7,947 nucleotides of DNA from F23-D06 sp002392325 (GTDB lineage Bacteria > Bacteroidota > Bacteroidia > Bacteroidales > WCHB1-69), in contig CAMORT010000078.1 in assembly GCA_946624065.1 (NCBI GenBank), forward strand, positions 1 through 7,947. The letters run 5' to 3'. The position numbers and the translations under genes were made by a program. Positions within the stretch are counted from its first letter, which is position 1. Every line of letters begins with the position of its first letter. The notes below the pieces were generated by a model. It did not search any database and was not told where the DNA came from. It saw only the letters and a list, made by a program, of their open reading frames with translations. Below are positions 1 through 6,582 of this stretch, piece after piece.

Positions 1-1
1 A

Positions 2-34
2 TCCTATTTCGAGGTGAACGCCGAGAATTACTAA
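2..34 (+). CDS. Possible C-terminal tail of an upstream gene
   Basis: Reading from base 2, ten codons give SYFEVNAENY followed by TAA at 32-34. The composition looks like a real protein end, whereas the other two plus frames look random or stop earlier. The hairpin terminator at 78-105 lies 43 bases further on, where one would expect the end of a convergent gene. The fragment is far too short to assign a family. Another frame stays open to a stop at 61-63, so this call is tentative. Confidence 0.3.
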   Translation, partial: SYFEVNAENY

Positions 35-77
35 TCGGTGTGCTCACTTGCAATACTTATTAACATGCGAAAACAGA

Positions 78-105
78 ATCCCCCGGTGCGAATGCATCGG
101 GGGAT
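78..105. terminator. Hairpin terminator, probably bidirectional, between convergent genes
   Basis: A 12-bp stem (78-89 with 94-105) closes a four-base GAAT loop. It contains five consecutive C-G pairs and one G-T wobble. On the minus strand it starts 23 bases after the stop codon of the alcohol dehydrogenase gene and is followed by a T-rich run (ATTCTGTTTTC). On the plus strand it is followed by CTTATTAT, so it could also end a gene entering from the left. The T tract is weak in both directions, but the stem is strong. Confidence 0.75.
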
Positions 106-128
106 CTTATTATGAGGGTGGCTCAAAC

Positions 129-1295
129 TTAGAAGCATGCTTTTAGTATCTCCAGCACTTCTTCCGTAGAAGGCACATGGTAACCGCCGCATTTCACGGT
201 GGATTCGGCGATGAGGGGCAGCATCTCTTCGGAGGCGCCCACCTCCCTCAAGGTTTGCGGGATGCCCATCTCGGCGATGAAGTCGCTGAGTGCCTGGATG
301 CCTTCCAATGCAATCTGCTCGTCAGTCTTGCCCTCCGGCGCCACATGCCAGATGTTCTTGGCATAGCGCACGAAACGGTGCAGACCGTACTTGTAGATGT
401 GGCGGTAATAAGGCACGGAGATGATGGCCAAACCGATGCCGTGCGCGCAATCGGTGTAGGCGCCCAACTGGTGCTCAATCATGTGCACCTCCCAGTCCTG
501 TGTTTTCGAGAGTGCCAGGATTTTGTTCAGTCCCATGGTGGCGCACCACATGATGTTGCTGCGCGCCTCGTAGTCCTCCTGGTTGACAACGGCCTTGCGT
601 GCGGCGCTGATCAGAGCCAGCATGTCGCCTTCCAGCAGGTAGTCGCTCACGCAGTCGTCATCCCCTGAGAAGTATTGCTCCATAAGGTGTGAGAAGATGT
701 CGAAAATGCCGCTCACCATCTGGTATTTGGGTACGCTGAAGGTGAACTCGGGGTTGAGGATGGAGAACTTGGGAGAGGCCAGCTCCAGCGGGAACACGCG
801 CCCCAGTTTCAGTTTCTTGTCCTCGTTGGTGATGACCGAACCGCCGTTCATTTCGGAAGCCGTTCCGGTCATGGTGAGGATGGAGGCCACGGGTACTACG
901 GGGTTGCTGACATCCTCGCCGTTTTCCCAGTAGCGCGTCCACGGGTCGCCCTCGCAGTATGCCGACATGGCGATGCCTTTGGAGCAGTCGATGACGGAGC
1001 CGCCACCCACAGCCAGAATGAGGTCGATGTGGTTCTCGCGCACGAGCCGCGCACCCTCCAATAACTGACAGTATCGTGGGTTGGAGTTAATGCCGGCCAG
1101 TTCCACCACACGCTTGCCGCATTCCTGCAAGGTGCGCATTACGGTGTCGTACAAGCCCATCTTCTTGATGGAGTTTTTGCCATAGACCAATAAAATATTG
1201 GGTCCGAATGTTTTAAGTTCGTCGGCCAGATGATTCATGGCCGTTTTCCCGAAATGAATCCGCGTGGGATTCTGATAAGAAAAGTCAAGATTCAT
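129..1295 (-). CDS. Iron-containing alcohol dehydrogenase / NADPH-dependent aldehyde reductase, YqhD/BdhA type
   Basis: This 388-residue cytoplasmic oxidoreductase is the usual length for the YqhD/butanol-dehydrogenase branch of the iron-dependent (type III) alcohol dehydrogenases. The opening PTRIHFGK and the nucleotide-binding GGGSVID (97-103) are family hallmarks. The four metal ligands are visible with the spacing seen in E. coli YqhD: D199 and H203 (four apart), then H271 and H285 (fourteen apart). Members interconvert aldehydes or ketones and alcohols with NAD(P)H, serving fermentation or detoxification of reactive aldehydes. The exact substrate cannot be read from sequence. The ATG at 1293-1295 is preceded by an AT-rich leader without a Shine-Dalgarno sequence, as is usual in Bacteroidota. 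The gene appears monocistronic, with its own promoter near 1368-1375 and a terminator after the stop. It has no evident functional link to its neighbours. Confidence 0.93.
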   Translation of the reverse strand: MNLDFSYQNPTRIHFGKTAMNHLADELKTFGPNILLVYGKNSIKKMGLYDTVMRTLQECGKRVVELAGINSNPRYCQLLEGARLVRENHIDLILAVGGGSVIDCSKGIAMSAYCEGDPWTRYWENGEDVSNPVVPVASILTMTGTASEMNGGSVITNEDKKLKLGRVFPLELASPKFSILNPEFTFSVPKYQMVSGIFDIFSHLMEQYFSGDDDCVSDYLLEGDMLALISAARKAVVNQEDYEARSNIMWCATMGLNKILALSKTQDWEVHMIEHQLGAYTDCAHGIGLAIISVPYYRHIYKYGLHRFVRYAKNIWHVAPEGKTDEQIALEGIQALSDFIAEMGIPQTLREVGASEEMLPLIAESTVKCGGYHVPSTEEVLEILKACF

Positions 1296-1322
1296 ATGCT
1301 ATATTACTATTAATTGTTACTG

Positions 1323-1356
1323 TTCTCCATTCACCAGTTTCTTCTTCGCCATTCAC
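1323..1356. repeat. Pair of 12-bp direct repeats in the alcohol dehydrogenase leader
   Basis: TTCTCCATTCAC (1323-1334) and TTCGCCATTCAC (1345-1356) match at 11 of 12 bases and start 22 bp apart, about two helical turns. They lie between the predicted minus-strand start of transcription and the reductase start codon. They could be a regulator-binding pair or the remains of a short tandem repeat. Function is unknown. Confidence 0.5.
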
Positions 1357-1367
1357 AATGCACCGTG

Positions 1368-1398
1368 CAAAAATATAAAAAACAGACATATAGAGCAA
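1368..1398 (-). promoter_or_regulatory. Bacteroidales-type promoter of the alcohol dehydrogenase gene
   Basis: On the minus strand, TATTTTTG (complement of 1368-1375) fits the -7 consensus TAnnTTTG of the Bacteroidota primary sigma factor. ATTG, whose TTG is the complement of 1396-1398, lies 20 bases upstream, the usual distance to the -33 element. Transcription would start near 1361, giving a leader of roughly 65 bases. The consensus is established for Bacteroides; its use here is inferred. Confidence 0.6.
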
Positions 1399-1411
1399 TA
1401 CACAATTTTCG

Positions 1412-1419
1412 TATCTTTG
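1412..1419 (+). promoter_or_regulatory. Bacteroidales-type -7 box for the CNNM-family gene
   Basis: TATCTTTG, followed by CA, is an exact TAnnTTTG match 22 bases upstream of the ATG at 1442. The start of transcription would fall about 1425-1428, so the leader is very short. No clear -33 TTG is seen at the expected distance. Together with the minus-strand box at 1368-1375 it makes a compact divergent promoter region. Confidence 0.65.
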
Positions 1420-1441
1420 CACCGTTTTTTTTTAAACCGTA

Positions 1442-2515
1442 ATGACCTTATTATTAGTCTTTTTATTGAGTGCGATGGCCATCTCGTTCCTTTGCTCCAC
1501 TTTGGAATCGAGTTTGCTGTCCACCCCGATTTCGTATATCCTGATGCGTGAGGAGGAGGGCTATAAGCCGGCCTCGCTGTTCAAGCAGTACAAGACCGAC
1601 ACGGAGCGTCCCCTGGCGGCCATTCTGTCCCTCAACACGATCGCCAACACCATCGGCGCCGCAGGCGTGGGCCAACAAGCCACGCTGTTGTTCGGCAGCC
1701 GCTGGTTCGGTTTGGTGTCCGCCATCACCACCATACTCATCCTTATATTTGCGGAGATTATCCCGAAAACGTTGGGGACCACCCGCTGGAAAAGTCTGAT
1801 GGGCTTTACCGCCAAGACTATCCGCGTGCTTATCGTGCTGATGTTCCCGTTCGTGAAACTCATTGAGTTGATCAGCCACCTGTTCACCAAAAAGGAACCC
1901 GATGCCACGGTAAGCCGCGAGGAGGTGCTCGCCATCGCCAATGTAGGCGAGGAGGAAGGCGTGATAGAGAAGGATGAGAACAAGATCATCCAGAATATCA
2001 TCAAATTGGACAATGTGAAGGCCGAGGAGGTGATGACGCCCCGCGTGGTGGCTTCCGTCGCCCCCGAAAGCATGACCTTGCGCGAGTATTACGACGATGA
2101 TCAGTACGACCATTTCTCCCGTATCCCCGTGTATGCCGAATCGCCGGAATACATTACCGGTTATGTGCTTCGCGATGACGCTTTGGAGAACCTTGCCGAG
2201 GACAAGTTCAACATGACATTGGGCGAAATCAAGCGCGAAATGCCCTATTTCAACGAGGAAACCTCGGTCAGCGACATCTGGGACTCCATGCTGAAACAGA
2301 AATCGCAAATCGCCTTGATTATTGACGAATATGGGTGCTTCCAAGGAATTCTGACAATGGAGGACATCATTGAGACGGTGTTCGGCCTTGAAATCATTGA
2401 CGAGAGCGACGAGGTCTCCGACATGCAGCAATACGCGCGCGAGCGTTGGCAGCAACGCCAGAAACGCCATCTGGGCCGCCAATACACCGAAAATGTCCCG
2501 CCTTCCTGCGAATAA
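1442..2515 (+). CDS. CNNM/HlyC-CorC-type membrane protein with DUF21 domain and CBS pair, lacking the C-terminal CorC domain
   Basis: This 357-residue inner-membrane protein has a DUF21 (CNNM) transmembrane domain at about 1-150. Hydrophobic segments lie near 1-20, 58-80, 88-108 and 124-148, and the conserved blocks STLESS (19-24), NTIANTIGAAG (65-75) and AEIIPKTLG (104-112) are visible. A cytosolic linker with the typical EEGVIEKDENKII stretch (171-183) leads to two CBS domains: about 195-250, opened by VMTPR, and about 262-318, containing IDEYG and the GILTMEDIIE signature (302-311). Relatives export or exchange Mg2+ or other divalent cations, with the CBS pair binding adenine nucleotides; they are often annotated as hemolysins. 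Typical bacterial members run past 420 residues and end in a CorC_HlyC domain. Here the protein stops about 40 residues after the second CBS domain with a basic, Gln/Arg-rich tail. The ATG at 1442 lies just behind a clear promoter box. Confidence 0.9.
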   Translation: MTLLLVFLLSAMAISFLCSTLESSLLSTPISYILMREEEGYKPASLFKQYKTDTERPLAAILSLNTIANTIGAAGVGQQATLLFGSRWFGLVSAITTILILIFAEIIPKTLGTTRWKSLMGFTAKTIRVLIVLMFPFVKLIELISHLFTKKEPDATVSREEVLAIANVGEEEGVIEKDENKIIQNIIKLDNVKAEEVMTPRVVASVAPESMTLREYYDDDQYDHFSRIPVYAESPEYITGYVLRDDALENLAEDKFNMTLGEIKREMPYFNEETSVSDIWDSMLKQKSQIALIIDEYGCFQGILTMEDIIETVFGLEIIDESDEVSDMQQYARERWQQRQKRHLGRQYTENVPPSCE

Positions 2516-2542
2516 ATCGAACAACAATCAAACCGCATAGTT

Positions 2543-3169
2543 ATGAAAAGAGTTATTGTAACCATTTGTGTGTTAGTTGTTTGCTTTATTCAACCTATAT
2601 CGGCGCAAAAGTTCCATAGCGATTTGTACCATGAAATCGGCGTTGATGCTGGTCCAAGCTCCTTGGTGGGTGGATTTATCAATGGAACTATCGGGTTTTG
2701 GAGTGGCCTAGGCGGTGCGCTCAGCCATCGCCCCATTGAAATGAAATGGTATGGCAACTATGGGTTGCATTACTACTATCAAGTGAAACCCTGGTGTCAG
2801 GTGGGTGTGAAAGCTACCGTGGAATGTGCAAAAACGACACAATATACGGATACTTTCCGTACCACAATCTCTTCTGTGAACCATGATGTCCTGGTTGCTC
2901 TCATGCCAAGCGTGCATTTCACCTATCTCAATCGCCCTTGGGTTCGCCTCTATTCCGGTTTGGATGTGGGGTGCGCGTATTTTTGGCCTGGTCCAACATT
3001 CGACAATGGTAAAGAGGATGAAAATGATAGCAAGAAGGACAACAACTTCGCGTTTGCTTTTAATGTGACAGCCTTCGGCGTAAATGTCGGCAAGAAATTT
3101 TATGGTTTGTTTGAACTGAATGCCGGTTATGATTCCTTCATAAAAGTCGGAATTGGCGCCAGATTTTAA
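2543..3169 (+). CDS. Secreted outer-membrane beta-barrel protein of unknown function
   Basis: The 208-residue product begins with a signal peptide (basic MKR, hydrophobic core, probable cleavage after ISA at residue 21, mature end QK). The rest alternates polar and aromatic residues in the manner of transmembrane beta strands. Examples are NYGLHYYYQVKP (72-83), VKATVE (89-94), PWVRLYSGLDVGCAYFW (132-148) and the closing FIKVGIGARF, which ends in Phe like the beta signal recognised by the BAM machinery. A charged acidic loop (154-167) probably faces outward. The size suits an eight-strand barrel resembling the OMP_b-brl families of Bacteroidota, but I cannot name a close relative. The gene starts 27 bases after the CNNM gene and ends 17 bases before the GDPD-like/EEP gene, with which it probably shares a transcript. 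I saw no TAnnTTTG box directly upstream, so its promoter is unresolved. Confidence 0.8.
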   Translation: MKRVIVTICVLVVCFIQPISAQKFHSDLYHEIGVDAGPSSLVGGFINGTIGFWSGLGGALSHRPIEMKWYGNYGLHYYYQVKPWCQVGVKATVECAKTTQYTDTFRTTISSVNHDVLVALMPSVHFTYLNRPWVRLYSGLDVGCAYFWPGPTFDNGKEDENDSKKDNNFAFAFNVTAFGVNVGKKFYGLFELNAGYDSFIKVGIGARF

Positions 3170-3186
3170 TTGCTAAATATTTAATT

Positions 3187-4911
3187 ATGAAAAGAGTATT
3201 TATATTTTTGACACTTCTTGGAATGATGTCGGGCATGATGTATGCCCAATCCATTTCAAAAAAATCATATCGTGCGGAAATCATCGCCAAAGGTGGATAT
3301 TACCTTTCGTCTGGCACGCCTTCCGGCTCAATCGAGGCCATGTTGGCAGCACGCAAGTTTGGCTGTTACGCTTCAAGTTGCACGGTTATGCTTACAGATG
3401 ACAAGCAGTTAGTGGTTGTTCTTGGCGCTGAAAGGTTGAAAATTGAAAAAAACATGACTGTTGAGCAACTGAAAAAAAACGGCTTTTGGGTGATGCCTGT
3501 TGAGGAATATTTCGTGAAATATACGGGAGGCCAGAAATCCCAAGCCCCTCAGCCAAGTGCTCTTCGCATTGTGGGTGATAATGTCTTGAGTGTGAATGAG
3601 AATGGTGATATGGATGAGAAACTGAACGCTAAGATGCGTCTTGTACTCAATGTCCATGCCTCCGATTCTCGTCGCCAGATGGAAATGATAGGTTTGTTGA
3701 AAAAGTTGGTTCGTGTCCACGGATTAAGCGAGAAGGTGGATTTTGCCTCCACGGATCTGGAGTTGTGTCGTTTGCTGGCCGAGAACTTTCAAAAATCGCG
3801 TGTTACCTATATGCAGGGTGATTTATCTCCCAAGGCGATTTCAAAGCGGGCTGGTGAAATAGGCTGTCAATATGATTATGAAACCCTTCGTGACAATCCC
3901 AATTGGTTTAAGGAAGCCAAGGCCTTGAAAATGCCAGTTTGGGTTGGTGATGTGCATAATAAGCTGGAAGTTAAGGAGATGCTTGAAAAGGGTGTCAATG
4001 GCTTCCTGACGGAAAATGTCGCTTTGGTGTCAGCATGGGCGGAAAGGAAGCCGTTGGTTAAACTCATGTCTTTCAATATCCGCATGAGTGGGATGTCGGA
4101 ATATGACGGTGTGAACGCATGGAAAAATCGCAAGGAGGCTGTGGTACGTATGTTCAAGGAACAGAACCCGGATGTGGTGGGAGTGCAGGAAATGCTGCCC
4201 GACCAGCAGTCGTTCCTGCGCAAGGAGCTTCGTGAATACAACATGGTGGGCTTGGGACGCGATGACGGTCAGAAAGAAGGGGAGTGTATGGGCATTTTCT
4301 ATAAAACCGACCGATTTGCCTTAAAAGATAGCGGCACATTCTGGTTGAGCCAAACGCCCGAAATCGCGTCAATGGGCTGGGATGCCGCCTGCAAGCGTAC
4401 GGTCACCTATGTGAAACTCAAGGATATGCAGAGCGGGAAATCATTCTATTACTTCAATACCCATTTGGATCATGTGGGGGTGATAGCTCGCCAGGAGTCT
4501 GTTAAGCTGATTGCGGAAAAAATCCGCGAGATTGTTGGCGACACTAACTCGGTGTTTGTTTTGGGTGGAGATATGAATTCGCCTGTCTATGATCGTATTT
4601 TCACTCCGATTGTTGGAGCTCCAACCCCAGATCGGAAAAACACATCGGATTTTGCCATCAGCAAAGTGTCTAATGCGGCTAGGACCGAAGCGAATAATGG
4701 CGCCCTGATGAAAATATGCCGTTCCAACGCTTGGCAGCGTGACAATTCAATCACCTATAACGGATACGGTAAAGATAAAGCGTCGCAGATTGATCATCTG
4801 TTTTCTTCCATTCCAACCGAGAATCTGGTTTTTAAAACCCTTAAGAAAGACTACGGTGTTCCATACATCTCTGACCATTATCCGATAATATTGATTTTCT
4901 CCTTGAAATAG
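3187..4911 (+). CDS. Secreted fusion of a degenerate GDPD-like domain with an endonuclease/exonuclease/phosphatase (EEP) domain
   Basis: This 574-residue exported protein has a signal peptide (1-20, cleavage after MYA, then QS). Residues about 28-288 follow the glycerophosphodiester phosphodiesterase fold from end to end: IIAKGGYY at the AHRG position, LTDDKQLVVV (69-78), GDLSPK (211-216), EAKALKMPVWVGDV (243-256) and EKGVNGFLTEN (267-277). Its catalytic residues are gone: His of AHRG is K35, the E-x-D pair is S64 and T66, the HD pair is L79-G80, and the later E-x-K is N155 and H157. Residues about 291-574 form an EEP (DNase I/synaptojanin-like) domain with an intact site: N297, E335, H426, D462 and N464 (GGDMN), D536-H537 and D563-H564 (SDHYP). 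The protein probably hydrolyses a phosphoester, perhaps a nucleic acid or phospholipid headgroup, in the periplasm or at the surface, with the first half acting as a binding scaffold. It follows the barrel gene by 17 bases and shares the start context ATGAAAAGAGT. Confidence 0.88.
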   Translation: MKRVFIFLTLLGMMSGMMYAQSISKKSYRAEIIAKGGYYLSSGTPSGSIEAMLAARKFGCYASSCTVMLTDDKQLVVVLGAERLKIEKNMTVEQLKKNGFWVMPVEEYFVKYTGGQKSQAPQPSALRIVGDNVLSVNENGDMDEKLNAKMRLVLNVHASDSRRQMEMIGLLKKLVRVHGLSEKVDFASTDLELCRLLAENFQKSRVTYMQGDLSPKAISKRAGEIGCQYDYETLRDNPNWFKEAKALKMPVWVGDVHNKLEVKEMLEKGVNGFLTENVALVSAWAERKPLVKLMSFNIRMSGMSEYDGVNAWKNRKEAVVRMFKEQNPDVVGVQEMLPDQQSFLRKELREYNMVGLGRDDGQKEGECMGIFYKTDRFALKDSGTFWLSQTPEIASMGWDAACKRTVTYVKLKDMQSGKSFYYFNTHLDHVGVIARQESVKLIAEKIREIVGDTNSVFVLGGDMNSPVYDRIFTPIVGAPTPDRKNTSDFAISKVSNAARTEANNGALMKICRSNAWQRDNSITYNGYGKDKASQIDHLFSSIPTENLVFKTLKKDYGVPYISDHYPIILIFSLK

Positions 4912-4944
4912 AAAATCGAAAGTGCCGATAGAGGAGCGGGAACC

Positions 4945-5190
4945 TTGTTTAGCATAGTTCTAATATTCTCACCATTATTACAGCCATTTCAGGTGTCATC
5001 CAACCTCCGTTATCGCAAGGCGGATGGAACATCATATTGGAGATCTGCTAATTTCAGCAATACGAATCCCACCCACCGCCTCACTTATCTCGAAGCCAAC
5101 ACCCGGTACGAGGTACAGGTACAGGCCCAATGCAGCAATACATTGTATGGTGACTGGTCGGAATCCTTTTTCTTCACCACACAGCCGTAA
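4945..5190 (+). pseudogene. 5'-truncated FN3 fragment, first piece of the broken adhesin
   Basis: The reading frame is protein-like only from about base 4984 (SSNLRYRKADG). It matches the later strands of a fibronectin type III domain: LTYLEANTRYEVQVQAQC, then GDWSESFFFTT. The first strands of the domain, any signal peptide and any promoter are missing. The sequence before base 4975 in this frame does not resemble FN3, so the nominal TTG start at 4945 is not a credible natural start. A TAA at 5188-5190 interrupts the frame, but the protein continues directly afterwards in the same frame (PTCADIEIPYEEGFEN). The piece is therefore part of a larger decayed gene, not a gene of its own. Confidence 0.7.
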
Positions 5191-5277
5191 CCAACTTGCG
5201 CCGACATTGAGATTCCTTACGAGGAGGGCTTCGAGAACAGTTCTACAGGGCTCCTGCTCGACTGCTGGCGCAGCCTT

Positions 5278-6582
5278 TTGAGCTACAACCACGAATATCC
5301 GGCAATAGGCAGCAACTCCGCAAGCAATGCACATAGAGGCAGCTATTATCTCTATATGTGGTCCCCCAACTCTTCACATGCCAATGCTTTCTATTTTCCG
5401 CCCATAGCTGCCACATATCCGCTCAATACACTGCAGGTGCAGTTCTATGCTAAATGCTCGAGCTATGAACATGAGACGCCGTCATTCGAAGTGGGCGTGA
5501 TCGAGATGGTGGACGGCACCCCCACCTTTGTCAATGTGCAGAACATGGACTTGTCGGAATCCTATCAAACATATTCCAACACCCCGTATGTCGTAAGCTT
5601 TGCCGGTTACACCGGCACCTCTCAGACAATTGCTTTCCGGGTGAGCTCATCCGACGACAACAGCAGTTACACCTATATGGATGACATCACCGTGAAGGTG
5701 ATCTCCAACTGTGCCCGTGTGAGCGAGGTCACGGCTTCTGAGGTTGCCTCCTCTTCCGCCGTGCTGACCTGGGCACCCGCCTTGGATGAGACCCGCTGGC
5801 AGATGCAGGTCGCAGCCTATAACGCCTCCACCAACACATGGGGCGACTATGTGATGTTGGACACCCTTATTCAAACGTCACCCTTCACCTTGACAGGTTT
5901 AGACCAGCTGACCCAGTACCGTGTGCAAGTGCGCGCCTATTGCGGTACGGGTGACTACGGCGAGTGGAACACCAGACCAGCCACCTTCACCACCATCCAG
6001 ACCCCGGTGGTGGTGAACGCTGCCTATCCGCTCTACACCGACGACTTTGAGTCTGGCAACAATTGGGTTCTTGTGAATGGCACTCAACCCAATGCCTGGA
6101 CGTTGGGCACGGCCACCCATTATGGTGGCAGCCACTCCTTATACATATCCTCTGATGGCGGAACAAGCAACATCTATACCAACCACCGCAATACGGTGTG
6201 TGCCACAAAGGTCTTCTCATTGGAGGCCAATGAGTATAACGTACAGTATGACTGGAAGGCCTATGGAGAACAAGGCTATGATCATATGCGTGTGTTTCTG
6301 GTACCCGCGGATATTTCCATTATAGCCACTACCCAAACATCCCTCATCTATACTACCGGTGTCCCGTCAGTGTGGTCCGGTGCTTTTGCTATTGACGGTA
6401 ATACCCAATTGAATCTCTCCAACACTTGGAAAACATTGACCTCTACGGTCAATGTGCCCACTTCCGGCAACTATATGGTAGTCTTCTCTTGGCAGAACGA
6501 CAACAACCCGCCCGCTAACCCGCCCGCGGCAGTGGATAACTTCTCTATACAATATGTAATACGAGTTTCAGGTGCAGTCTGA
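5278..6582 (+). CDS. Open segment of the broken adhesin: cleaved-adhesin-like, FN3, cleaved-adhesin-like
   Basis: This is the longest open piece of the decayed adhesin, 434 residues from a nominal TTG at 5278. The real domain begins upstream at about 5200 (ADIEIPYEEGFEN), so this start is only a bookkeeping choice. Residues 1-142 are a jelly-roll domain ending MDDITVKVISNC. Residues 146-242 are an FN3 domain with its tryptophan core (SAVLTWAP), LTGLDQLTQYRVQVRAYC and FTTIQTP. Residues 250-425 are a second cleaved-adhesin-like domain (YTDDFESGNNW, then DWKAYGEQGYDHMRVFLVP, closing AAVDNFSIQ). The last eight or so residues after SIQY are read in the wrong frame because of the indel near 6556. 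If translated alone the product would lack a signal peptide and probably stay in the cytoplasm, so I treat it as a pseudogene segment. Confidence 0.6.
   Translation: MSYNHEYPAIGSNSASNAHRGSYYLYMWSPNSSHANAFYFPPIAATYPLNTLQVQFYAKCSSYEHETPSFEVGVIEMVDGTPTFVNVQNMDLSESYQTYSNTPYVVSFAGYTGTSQTIAFRVSSSDDNSSYTYMDDITVKVISNCARVSEVTASEVASSSAVLTWAPALDETRWQMQVAAYNASTNTWGDYVMLDTLIQTSPFTLTGLDQLTQYRVQVRAYCGTGDYGEWNTRPATFTTIQTPVVVNAAYPLYTDDFESGNNWVLVNGTQPNAWTLGTATHYGGSHSLYISSDGGTSNIYTNHRNTVCATKVFSLEANEYNVQYDWKAYGEQGYDHMRVFLVPADISIIATTQTSLIYTTGVPSVWSGAFAIDGNTQLNLSNTWKTLTSTVNVPTSGNYMVVFSWQNDNNPPANPPAAVDNFSIQYVIRVSGAV

Noticed and set aside
177..668. A 163-codon plus-strand frame inside the alcohol dehydrogenase gene
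   Set aside because: It is antisense to a well-supported enzyme with all metal ligands present, and its His/Val-rich product resembles no family.
1463..2527. A 354-codon open frame antisense to the CNNM gene
   Set aside because: It mirrors a GC-rich coding strand and its translation is rich in His, Gly and Asp without any domain. The opposite strand has clear DUF21 and CBS motifs and a promoter.
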